A DNA stretch of 64,000 bases. It comes from Botrytis cinerea B05.10. Lineage: Eukaryota; Ascomycota; Leotiomycetes; Helotiales; Sclerotiniaceae. The translations under genes and the position numbers were made by a program. The stretch is from NCBI RefSeq assembly GCF_000143535.2, contig NC_037318.1:1178001-1242000 (forward strand), in the 5' to 3' direction. Shown in pieces: positions 50,387 to 61,214 of this stretch (its first letter is position 1; each line of letters starts with the position of its first letter). Under the pieces are notes generated by a model that ran no database searches, was not told the DNA's origin, and saw only the letters and a program-made list of their open reading frames with translations.

Positions 50387-50895
50387 GAGAGAGGCTGTTG
50401 ACAAGAATGAAGGAAATCCAAGGATAAAAATTAAATAGATGAAATGGAAGTTTCCGACGCTGTTTTTGATTGCGCTGACAGAAGAGAACAACTTGCACGA
50501 ATGCGGTTGAATTTTGTTTGGGTTGTGTATTTATTTTTTTGCCTTTCCCTTCCCTTGCTGAAACCTTGGAGACTTTCGTTCCTGCTGGATTGTTATTCCC
50601 CTTCTCTATGATTTTATGGTTCTGCTGCTCTCCCTTGATAAGAAAACAAAGATGGATGTGCTGATGCCAAGATGCGTGGTTGAGCGACTTGGTGTGCGAG
50701 ATAGATGGAAGGCTGTATGTTTTCACAACGCCATTGAGATACGGCTCTCCGTATTGTCCAGGTGGCTGCTGAACTTATATCACGGCAATCTATCGATCAC
50801 TGCAGTTGACGACTGGAGGGAGGGCAGTACACGGAAAGAAAAGCTAGAGCGGCTAGAAAAGCAAAAGCAAATTTTGAGTTCTAAGATCTAAGATG

Positions 50896-50962
50896 CAGCG
50901 TTCCAGCGTTTCAGCGTTCCAGCGTTCCAGAGTTCCAGAGTTCCAAAGTTCTACGCTTCTAA
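50896..50962. repeat. Degenerate tandem repeat of ~8-10 bases
   Basis: Successive units such as 'gcgttccagc', 'gtttcagc', 'gttccaga' and 'gttccaaa' decay toward the right. A related short run ('cgtttcagcgttttagcg') occurs near 54899. Confidence 0.75.
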
Positions 50963-51383
50963 AGTTCTAGCAAATTCTAATGAGCTGCAATTAGAATTCT
51001 TATTGCAATACCTCGATACCTAGTGAGAGTCTCCCTATCTACTGGGTACGTTTATTGGTAAAGTGTGTTGATGCAGACAGGTGCGTACCCGGGCAATATC
51101 AAACAGATCGCCCATATAAACTTTCCCAAGGAGAATCATCAGATGAATGTCAAATGTTGCTTTGATAATGTAATATGAGATGAGAAATTCTAATAAAAAG
51201 GAGTTGATATGCTGCGACATTTACAGTGTAGGCAAATTATCTCGTATTCCGTCCCTTAATCATCGCAAAGTTTAATATCACAGTTGCAAATGTCTCAGCG
51301 AAGAAAGCCTCGATGAGACGGTGGTGATGGTGGTGATGGTGGTGATGGTGAATGGGGGGTGGTGGCCTTTATTTACACTACAT

Positions 51384-51436
51384 GTATAGATAGATATATA
51401 TAGATATATATAGATATATATATATATATATATATA
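51384..51436. repeat. (TAGATATA)n / (TA)n array
   Basis: TAGATATATA units passing into a pure TA tract. Confidence 0.85.
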
Positions 51437-52031
51437 CTTGGAGAAGTTCTCGACATATTCATGGCTACCTGCCGGTACTAGGTATGTGGCAATGAATACC
51501 ACCCGAAAACGAACTTGGTGCAGATACAACAGGATCCTTCCCGCCGCTGCTCGTTTTTCGAGGAAGCAACCATGTTGGCGGATGTGGAGAGAAAGACCTG
51601 GAGGAGGTGAGCACCTCCTATGTAAGTATCAACCGCCTAGCACTGATGATGGTTGCTACTGTGCTGCCGTGCCACCCTGCCATCGTGCCATCGTGCCATT
51701 GTCTATTGAAAAAGGAAGGGGCAGCCAAATGCAAAGCACAGGATCAATCGATCTATTTGAGATTTGCATTGATAATCATTGATGTCTACCAACGTAATTG
51801 AAGATTTCCTTTTAGATATCAACTAAGTACGGGAGCCAAATGGGAAGAAACCACCAACACTTCCTCTATTGGGCATCCCTCGAGCCCTTCCCTCCCACCG
51901 TCTTGTCCACTCCAAAGCTACCCGCAAGCTATGAATGTAGCCGGCACTTCAAGCCGGCCTCATCACAATTGTCTATCTACTCTAGTACACATTAGTTTCT
52001 CTCCTCCAGCCGCGAAAGTGAGTAACAAAGC

Positions 52032-52063
52032 TAATAGTCGGCGCTTTGAGTGGCCGACTATTA
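52032..52063. repeat. Perfect 11-bp inverted repeat (hairpin)
   Basis: TAATAGTCGGC and its exact reverse complement flank a 10-base spacer (52043-52052). About 80 bases to the left, two GCCGGC palindromes lie 7 bases apart (51940-51945 and 51953-51958). It could be a terminator-like hairpin, a protein-binding site or the end of a small element. Confidence 0.75.
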
Positions 52064-54270
52064 TTAGACGATGGGAATCCAATCCGCTGGAAGTATGAGC
52101 CCTTCTAGAACCGGAACCGTATACTGCACAAACCTCAAGTGCCCACCTAGCACTAGGTGTATCTCAAAGTTGTCTTGCAAAAACTCAAAGCACCTGCGTG
52201 CAGCAAGGTCGGTAGAATCTAGAGAGATTATCGTGTAAGCGCCCGCAACAGATGCAGTAGAGCCCCTGATTCGACACTTAGGCTGTGTTTGGGTTCTGAG
52301 GGGGCGCAATATCAGGAAGAGATACTTTATAGGCTGGGAGCAAAGCATACATACACCTGCTGCAGACTGGAGGAGATGACAATTGACACACTTATTACCT
52401 AGGTAGGGGAAGAGAGGAAGAAAGCTCCACGTCCGAAAGGCTGTGCAAATAAATACCAAATTGCGGTTGCAGGGGGTCGCTCAACTGCTGCGTCGAATGG
52501 CAAGAGCCAGAATCCTCCCAGAGAGTTGGTCTCTCATAATCATCCCATTCACGAGGTTCAAAAGCGAATCGCATGCGGGAAGAGAGTACGTGTCGTATCG
52601 TATCGAACGGGAGGACCTGGGCATTCTCCCAAGATTTGACAACACCCCACGATAATCACAATTGATGTCACCAAAATAATCTTCAATACCCGCAATATAT
52701 GGCCCGTCCGCTTGCTCGCACACGCTCACCTTCCTTGTCAAATCCTTCCTTTTGATGGCCGTCTCTTATGCGTTGGCTCCCCTCACCTCTCACACTCTCG
52801 TACTACATCTCAACAACAGACTGACCACGAGATTTCGCGTTGACATCTGGGGTGTATAGTGACTAGTCGTACCACAGTTCAGAAATCCTTCACGGCCCAC
52901 GCTCAATCTCTCGGTCTTTCGTTCTTCCTGGCAACGATGACAACATGTGTCTCGAGCTCTCCAATGCTTACAGCAATTTATCAAAAGTTGGCATCTCTGG
53001 GTCAATAATTTATATGTTGATGTTAGGGGGGCACGGGGGGGCAATGATGATGAGATAATTGTCTGTGCGATGAGAAGAGCTACGAGGATGCTAATAGAGC
53101 ACGCACAGTGAGAAAAAACTATCGAAATCCTGGTCGACCTGAGCATGCAGGTATCATGAGTGCAGCACAGTGACAGGGTTCCATGGAAAGCCGGTACGCT
53201 CGTTGATAACGAAGTCCGCATTGGCTTGACACGCGTATTCCCTCTCGACTATTATACAAGAGCGGAAAGTTCGGATGTCCTGGATAGTTGGTCAGATTTC
53301 TGCACCATATGCATGCACAATTCAGTGTTGTATCGTGATACCTGTCCAATCGTACCATGGCGATGAGAACGAAATGTATACAGAGTCGGCTGTAGAACTA
53401 ATGTCTCGTCTTAGCAGCAGCAATCGAATGGTCCCCACAGGCTCCACGACAACAATCTTCCAAAAAAAGAATCACATCTCAGTACGAGACTGTGTTTAAT
53501 GCAACCAGCTTGAAATGATGGGTTCATAAAAAAGGGAGGCTCCATAATACCCATAGTTCAGGAGATGGGACTTTGAGGGAGCAGGAGATCAGAACTTAGA
53601 AGCATGTGTACCTCTACTCTAGAACCTTTTTTCTCCATATATTTGACGCGTTCGACTCAAGCCACTATAAACAAGCTTCGAGAGAAAAAGTGGAATGATT
53701 TCTCCGGCAACCCAGGAAGGCTACTTATCCACGCTCCCACGATGTATCGTTCCCCTTTTTCTTTCTATGGATACGCATGGGTTATTGTGGATAAACATGT
53801 CGATCTGACTGACAGTCAGTCACTGACTGCTCGTCTAGGGCTGCCACAGTTTTGATGTCAACAGTTATGGGACCAAGGGGACTCTGATTCTCGAGCTAAC
53901 CCAATCCTGTGGTCGCTTTACATGCACCTCTGAGGCTCGAAAGTCAATATAAGATATCGAAACCATGGTTGACGAAATAGGCAACAAGAAACAAAACAAC
54001 AAAGGTCTTTCCTATTGGTTTCACTCTAGCCTTTGCATCTCAATCGGGTTCCCATTCATGTGCCCAGTCATTAATCTTGCAGATGTATATCCCATCGCCT
54101 AATTCTGAGGCCAAACAATCTTGAATGCATCGAGTCTCGTGAATACACCCGGCCAATAAAACCATTCGATATGCGATCAATATGACATCAACAGCCAATA
54201 TTTTCAAGGTCCATACGAGATGGAATTCTAAAGTCAATGCTATTACACCAAAGTAGCTTTCCTTGTCTTG

Positions 54271-54519
54271 CAGCATGTCCGTTACAAATCAGCTCAAAAG
54301 ACACGGAACGAGGCATATGTGCTAGCTTCCCAGGTACAACGGAAGGTTATTATGGAAGAAAACAATATCCCATTTATCTGGCCCAAGGCAATGCTGCCAA
54401 GATTATTCAAAAGCGGAGGCAATTTCACATCGAAGTTTTCCATTGGAGATCATGAACGAACCCTCCGAAATTACCGTTACCTTTATGACTCGGATTCAGA
54501 CTCGGATTCCGACTTGTAA
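54271..54519 (+). pseudogene. Possible orphan 3' exon
   Basis: A consensus 3' splice site (ttgtcttgcag) is followed by 82 open codons with protein-like composition: 'NNIPFIWPKAMLPRLF', 'SKFSIGDHERTLRNYRYLYD', and an Asp/Ser tail before TAA. No family is recognised and no matching upstream exon is visible, so this may be the end of a decayed gene or chance. Confidence 0.3.
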
Positions 54520-56450
54520 TGCATTCTGGGTAGGTCTGCATAGTAAGAAATAAGGTTCCATCATGTTTTCGTTGGCTTATGTTGAAAATTGCTATGCTGC
54601 TCGCAATCTTATACTTATCTTATCTTTATGCTGATATCACTCACTGAATGTCATTCTTACTGTAGTACAGTATTTTTACTAGAAATCATGGAAGCAAGGT
54701 TCATTCTGACCACGGATTTTCAATCTCAATGCGAGATTCCGACCCCGTTCGTTCTCACTCAAGGCTTGCAAGGCAGGAATACTACATCGCGGAAATCTTT
54801 CTTGCCAGGAAGAGTGGCAAAGCAATGATACATTGGTACACTTCACGTGCGTGCATGCATGCAAATTCACCGTATACACCGTATATGTAGTATCTTGTCG
54901 TTTCAGCGTTTTAGCGTTTCGAAATACCCGCTCTATCTCAGCTGTCTCAGCTGTCTCAACCTGTCGATTCAATGGTAGTATCCCGCCAGCCCACGAAAAC
55001 AAAATGCTTTTTCAGGCACATTGCAAGATCCTTTGAACATAACAGGAAATTTTGATCCATCTATTTTTTCTGCCCACGAGCTAATCAAATCTCCGAGGGG
55101 ATAATCTATTCTGCTGTAAGAGAACTACATATTGCCACAGCGGTCATAACGTTGAACGATGAAGGATGAGGAACGTATGGCTGTCGGTGATTTTGACAGG
55201 TTACTTCAATGTAACGCTGAGTGGAGTAGGGCGCCTGAAAGGCAAGCCACCTCCTCTTTGTTTATCCTGTGGCGCGCTTGGGGAAACGATTTTATTGGTC
55301 GTGCGACGACATGGTATATTTTCCAAATTCCTGGTATGGCTTTTTCGCTCGTTGTGATTGTAACGATTCCATTTCTCGATGTGAGACTTGGATGGAAGTC
55401 AATGGGGTGTTGTGTGGAGAACAAGTATTTAAAATCAAACAGTAAGATTGGAGTGTCTGATACTTTCTCCTTTAAAATCAATACGTGCCTTGAAATCAAC
55501 ATTTCCAATAGCTCGGACTGTATGCAGCCCAACATTCAGAAGCTTTGTCAAATCAGAACATTCAAGCGATTTGAGATACCAAGTTCAATTCGGATATGGA
55601 TCTGTTCTTTGGGTAGTGAAAGCTCACATCTGCTCTGATTCTCTGGAATATTGGGCACTCTGCTTTGATCCCATAATTTCGAGGTCTCTGGTATTGGATG
55701 GAGAGAGAATCAAATGCAGCGTTGTTTTATGGGCAGATAGATTATTTCCAATTATAAATATTTTCTTGCATCATTACTCCTTTCTTTTCTACCTTTTAAT
55801 CCCCTCTTCTTCCTGCTGATGATATAGCAGTATTCACTTTGTTCGCTTGAGGAATAGGACAAGGAAGTGAAAGTCGATGTAGAGGAGAGGAGGAGGAGAA
55901 GGACGAGAAACAGAAGTTTAAGAGGGGAAGTGTATAAAAGTTATACAGTATAGGGTGAAGCTGAATTACAAGGAGAAGACAAAAACAACGTGCGCAAATA
56001 AACGAGAAAAGATAAATACGAAGAAAAATAAATGGGAGAAGGAAGGTGTAAATGATGGGATATAGCCGAGAAAGCTTTCGACTATCTATCGTCATAGAAG
56101 TGGAAATAATACTTGTAGATCGGGCGTGAGAAGATTGAGGAAGATTATCGCTTATCTATTCTTCGCGGTTGAGATGCCTATGGTGATGGCATGGCGTCTT
56201 TGTGTTGAATTGCTTTTATGGATGCATTTTCACGAATCAAAATTGGCTTCTAGGTTTGGGATGTTTCCTGCAAATAAATACCTTTGTATAATTACTAATT
56301 CTTACTATCTCCTCGGCGCAACCTACTCCTGTCAGCACCTGTAAAAGTAATGTTCAGATCGCTTTACTCCTGGTGTATGTATGGATTTATCTCCTCAAAT
56401 GTCAAGTTGGCTGTTGGATTGTTGGATTGTTGGATTCGCATGGCTTTGCT

Positions 56451-56680
56451 TTTGCGTCTGCGTCTGCGTCTGCGTCTGTCTCAGTCTCGATCTCTCCTGT
56501 GATAGCTACCGGTTTCTAGCTTGACTAGTTAACACTTCTTTGTATTATCTCAGGGCGGGTCGGTGTCATGATATAGAATGAATACTCGAGTGCGGATTTT
56601 AAACTTGGTTTTCCTTCTGTGTTGTGATATGTGATTGAGTCTATCTGTCTGTCTATCTATCTGTCTATCTATCTGTCTGA
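56451..56680. repeat. Short tandem repeats (GCGTCT)n and (CTGT/CTAT)n
   Basis: A GCGTCT hexamer tract near 56454-56478 and a mixed CTGT/CTAT tract near 56641-56679, separated by about 160 bases of ordinary sequence. Confidence 0.75.
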
Positions 56681-58089
56681 AAATTCGTGCTGATCGTCGT
56701 CTTGTCTACATCGTTATCTTGTCTTGCTTTTCAGCTTGATGTAATGTGATGTAATGTGACGTATCGGTCTTCTGAATAGATCTAGGAGTTACTGCGGGCT
56801 AGATCATCATCCTTTCTCTATGAGAAACTCGTGACTCGTGCATGCGTGTAGTCGGTTCCCTGTAATGGGAAACGAGAGGTGCGATCTCGTATCTCGTACA
56901 CTATACTAGATCCGTGATGCGTAGGTGGGATGGCCAATCTCGGTCGCGGCAATGGTATTTGCATAGATCATGTAAAGAGTCGAGGAGCGTCGGAATAATG
57001 CTCGTTTTTTTTGTTTTGTTTTTCGCTCCCGGTACGTACGTCCTGTCCTGTGATAACGAGCTGCTGAGTCTCTGGATTTTTGATTCGGTTGGATGAAAAA
57101 GAATTATTGTTCAGTCTTGGGCTTTGAGCTTCGAGCTATGTCAAGCTGAATCGTTTTTTCTTTTTTTTTTTTTTTTTGATTTCATTTCAATCTCGCTACG
57201 ACTTGGACATGTCCCATCCAGTTCACTTCCTGACACGTTCTTTGCACCTTTTCGGTACGTTTATACTGTAGCAACGACTGTCGACGCGAAATAGCTCCTG
57301 GTAAAACCTCTAGAATAGTCCACTCTACGCTGTTGTTAGATCGTTCGGATCTGCTTGTAGATAGATACACCACAGCTATTCAAGCCCAACAAAATCCGCC
57401 GTGCGACTCGTGACGAAGCGTCATTGATCCACAGAGCAGTACTAGTTAATCCACTAATTATCGCAGATGTAATTGTGTTTAGGATATCCGTGGATTATTG
57501 CGCAACTGTGGATGTGGATGTGGGAGAACGGATTGTGGGATTGCTCCATCTTGTATGTCACATGTCTGTGAAGCTGCGGGCGCGTCTTGTAAACTGTTGA
57601 TGCGAATGTGGTTAATGCCATTGCGGACTTACTATTGCGGTAAATAGAGATGATTTTTGTTTCGGGGTCTAGTATTCATTCGGATTTTTGGAGTTGTGTC
57701 GAGGTATTCGATTTGGAAGATCTAGAGAATACCATATAATGTGATCAAGAGATGAGATACACGCACTGATTGATGATGATCAAGCTGATAGATATCTTGA
57801 GAATGCAATGCGGTGGCTCGATTGCAAAGAGTAACATATCATATCCCGACTCGATCTCTTGAGCACCGAGCAGCGCTCCGCTGCGTGAACCCGAGAGGAA
57901 GACAGCGAGCCTGTCATGACAGGATCGAATAATACCTTATGCATCATTTTCGTGATCTTGGGAAAACTGACAATCTGTAATTTCTAAGCCATAAAGACCG
58001 AGGTGAGAACAGGCACAAAGACGCCGATGAGCAGAGTAAGAGCTAACAGCTTATTCATCAGGTCTATCACTAGCTAGATCCGGGTCTAG

Positions 58090-59480
58090 AGCTCATTACA
58101 GGCGTGGGGGACTTGCGAGGCGATGGCCGATTACAACTGTGGTCGAGAGATATTGTGGTACGGTTCCTCAAAGTAGTCTGTAGAGACGTTTGTCGGTTGT
58201 TAATGGGGTGTCGAGTTCTTCTTCGAGAACTTCACTCTCATTATCAAGGTTCAGAACTACTTCTTCCTCGAGTTCTTGGTCTTTACTCCGGTTTGATGAC
58301 GTTAGCGCTACTATTTACACGGCGGCGATGTCGTTTCCGTCGACTTGCGAAGAAGAGAAACGTGTCCAGAAGAATTGAGTGCAAGCACCTAGTCGGCATG
58401 GTTGAGCTATTTGACCAGGAAAACATGTTAGCTTTGGAATGTGAGTTTACGGAAAGAGCGCAGTCATATACCGGTGTATGTAGCTGGAATGACAATTCTT
58501 TCTTGACGCTTCAGGAGACCATTGGGGATAAGCAGCTGGGAAATACCAGTCTAGCATAGTAGTTGATCGATCGAGAGGGCTTACAATATCGTCGAGGATT
58601 AGAATCGGTGGTCGGGAATCGATGGTGCGAGCAAAAGCCCGGATCCAGGGGTCTCGTCAGCATCGAAATTAAAAGTTTCATTATGTATTTGCAGTTTCTC
58701 ATAACTCTTTGCTTTTGGCCGTCACCTAGTAAGCCCTCGTTATAATTACTGGTTTTAGCTTGATCTGTGATCTTACCAATGCTAACGTCGAGCGAAAGGT
58801 TTAAGTATCTCTTGATACCATTCGTGATCATACTAGTTAGTGCCAATAATTGCGTATCGAATGGCCAAGTTGAGACCTAGGAATTCTAGTGATAGAAAGT
58901 TATATTATCTGTTCTTGTATGGATAGTCCTACTAGAGAATAGTTTCGTCTAATAGGGTATGAAGTAATGTAAACTTGCCACAGCCGTCCGGCTCAATGTC
59001 GATATTGAGTGATGCAGTGGCGATGTAAAAGCTGACATCATCTAAGACGATTACTCGGGGTTTGATTGCTAGTGCCAATACTGACAGATTGTCGATCGAG
59101 AGTTGCATATTTTCAGTTGCTAATGACTTCTTTTCCAATGTTTCTCAGCTACTCGTAATGGCTTGTCTTTCGTCCACATCAAGAGGAATAGCAACCTACG
59201 CAATTGAAAGGTTGATGCGGGTCCTCGTGCTCACTCTACAGGAAAAATTCTTGAATACGGAGGAAGTTCGAAAGCCACTGCCCAACATCGGCGAGTTGAG
59301 AATGAGGGCTATCAACGGCCCTTGAATAGAGCAGCTGGTGGTAAATACGTGTAAAGCGATGAAGCGTCGAGACCGTCTATTCACGTGGTCTAGAAGAACC
59401 CGTTCACGGAATCCACAGTCATTTTCTTCGCCGTTCCGATGCTATGATTTGCTTGAGAGATCATTTAAAGATGTCTAATC
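58090..59480 (-). pseudogene. Decayed ABCC-type (MRP-like) ABC transporter, TMD1 end to NBD1 and linker
   Basis: Reading the minus strand gives transporter landmarks in the right order but in all three frames. 'GPLIALILNSPML' (end of the first membrane domain, about 59.3 kb) comes first. Then come 'VLDDVSFYIATASLNIDIE' with Walker A 'EPDGCGKFTLL' (58994-58968) and the signature region 'LLGDGQKQRV' (about 58.70-58.73 kb). These are followed by Walker B 'ILILDDIVSPLDRST' (58605-58561), the H-loop region 'LLKRQERIVIPATYTG' (about 58.49-58.54 kb) and an acidic linker near 58.2 kb. Family consensus is GxxGxGKS/T, LSGGQ and ATH. Here Walker A has lost its first Gly and its Ser, the signature is altered, and the H-loop His is Tyr. 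Three frame changes and several stops make it non-functional. No second membrane/ATPase half was found downstream. The intact gene was probably a fungal multidrug-type exporter in the plasma or vacuolar membrane. Confidence 0.78.
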
Positions 59481-61176
59481 TGCAAGAATCGTTTCGTTGC
59501 AGCTTCACGACTGAGCTGCATAAATTTTGTGGTGATGGATTATAGACTAAGCATCTTGATACTTTTTAATTGTATCAAAACCGTGCTCATTTGAGATTTA
59601 AAAGATACGAGCACATGTTCTTTTATGACACGATGATGATTCACCAAGAGCGATGAAAAAGGCGAGGATAAATGGGATCCCGACCATTCGTTAGATGAAG
59701 TTTAGAAAATATGCAACAGCAGGAATTCCTATGAAAGACTCGCACAATTTTATGATCAGATTATTGGGAAACTTTCAAAGCTCAAGATTTGTTAATCTAC
59801 AATGTTTATTACGAGCTGAGATGTGTGTTGTACCGGGAAATCTCTTGGATAACTAAAAATCTGAAGTAGCTAGCTGGGAGAGGATTAGACATATATAAGT
59901 AATGTAAGTGAACAGAGAAATAATGGTGGTGATGCTAGGTCTACAAAGAATATCCGTTCAAATGATGAAATTTCCTCAAGATTTATTGAAATTATGTGAC
60001 CGCTCTGATCCTTCTAAGGTAATAATGGCCTCTGTATATATTTCCATCTCTCAACTTTTGAAATCGAGAAAGTCGAACCATTTGATCGAGCAAGCCGAAG
60101 AGGGAATTGAGCTCTTCCCTAGTGTCATAATGAATTAGGCTGCATCGCAGGATACCCAAGCCATCGAGCGCACACCCGGTTTCATTTCCTGTGGCCATTT
60201 GATCACATTGATTTGAAAATTTGTTTGTAGAATGAAGATGACTTATTAATGATATCGCTCAAGTGTAAATAGAGAGCTTGAAAGCCGGAGCTACAAGATA
60301 ATGGATGCAATATATTCAATTTGCGGGGTACTTCAAGGGACTTGTAGAATTTTGAGACAGTGTGGAAGGCTGAGGATGGAAAGGGAGCCAAAGGCTGTGG
60401 GTGAAAGATTTGAAGGTGATTGAAACGGAAATGAAACTTGACTATTAGAGGCTTTCGAAGGTGACAGGGCGGGGAGGTATATGAGGTAGAGAAATGGAGA
60501 TTGATAATTAAACCCCCAAAGTTGGAATAGGAGTGTTTTAAAGCTGTGACTGGGGATCATAACTGGTAAATGTGAGAGTTGGTAGTGATTTGGAAGTTGG
60601 AAGATGGAAATTGAGATCTTAGGGTGAATATTCTAGGAAGAAAAGAAGGATTTAATAGAGAATATTTTAGAAGAAGGAAGAGTGAAAGGGCTCGAATTAA
60701 GGCGCATTAACAAGCAATTTTGTTTTAAAAATGAAATACAGATGTGCAGTAGATACACTTGACGTGTAAAATTCAAAGGACAGAAAATTTGTTCTTTGAA
60801 AGTTCAGACAACCAATGAAATGCTAGTAATTTTACACGTTACCAAGTAATTTGACACAATAGTTTCTCTATGGATGCATGTTGGGAAAACGTTTCAATTT
60901 TATTTCTCTTATAAATTTATTATGCACTTATTACTACTAGGTATTCGAATGGATTGAATATCAAAACAATCAAATCCTCAACTTATTCCCCTGAAATTAC
61001 GCGAGTACACTGCACAGACTTCGGCAGGGCAACCAATTTGCAACCATATCTTTCCCCAGAAGTTTCTTGAATCACAGAATAAACACTGACAATACAACAA
61101 TTGTAATTTGTGTTGTTATCAATTACAACCAGACTTACAACAATGGATAATGTCGGGATAGGGATCATGTGACCGT
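59481..61176. other. Region between transporter relic and AT-rich block
   Basis: The 5' part of the transporter may once have lain here, but I could not recognise membrane-domain sequence in it. The frames at 59908-60138 (plus) and 59992-60198 (minus) overlap and neither is convincing. Composition becomes gradually more AT-rich after 60.6 kb. Confidence 0.4.
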
Positions 61177-61194
61177 GCTAGCGCTTGCGCTAGC
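61177..61194. repeat. GC-rich palindrome at the composition boundary
   Basis: GCTAGCGC and its reverse complement GCGCTAGC flank a TT spacer. It is the last GC-rich element before the AT-rich block, which starts within about 30 bases. Confidence 0.8.
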
Positions 61195-61214
61195 GCCTTT
61201 CGGTATTACAGCAA

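Larger units (their letters stand above)
49252..58089. other. 8.8-kb region without a recognised intact gene
   Basis: The first 1.5 kb is the upstream region of the reductase gene. Around 50.28-50.39 kb it is purine-rich on the plus strand, hence pyrimidine-rich on the gene's strand. After that there are only short frames. Those at 52064-52459 (minus), 52790-53221 (minus) and 55159-55819 (plus) are not recognisable. Repeats and a hairpin are listed separately. It may contain decayed sequence, like the transporter relic that follows. Confidence 0.5.

Noticed and set aside
50046..50726. 226-codon minus-strand frame upstream of the reductase
   Set aside because: Its long middle part is a Ser/Leu run produced by GA/CA microsatellite; it is more likely leader or promoter sequence.
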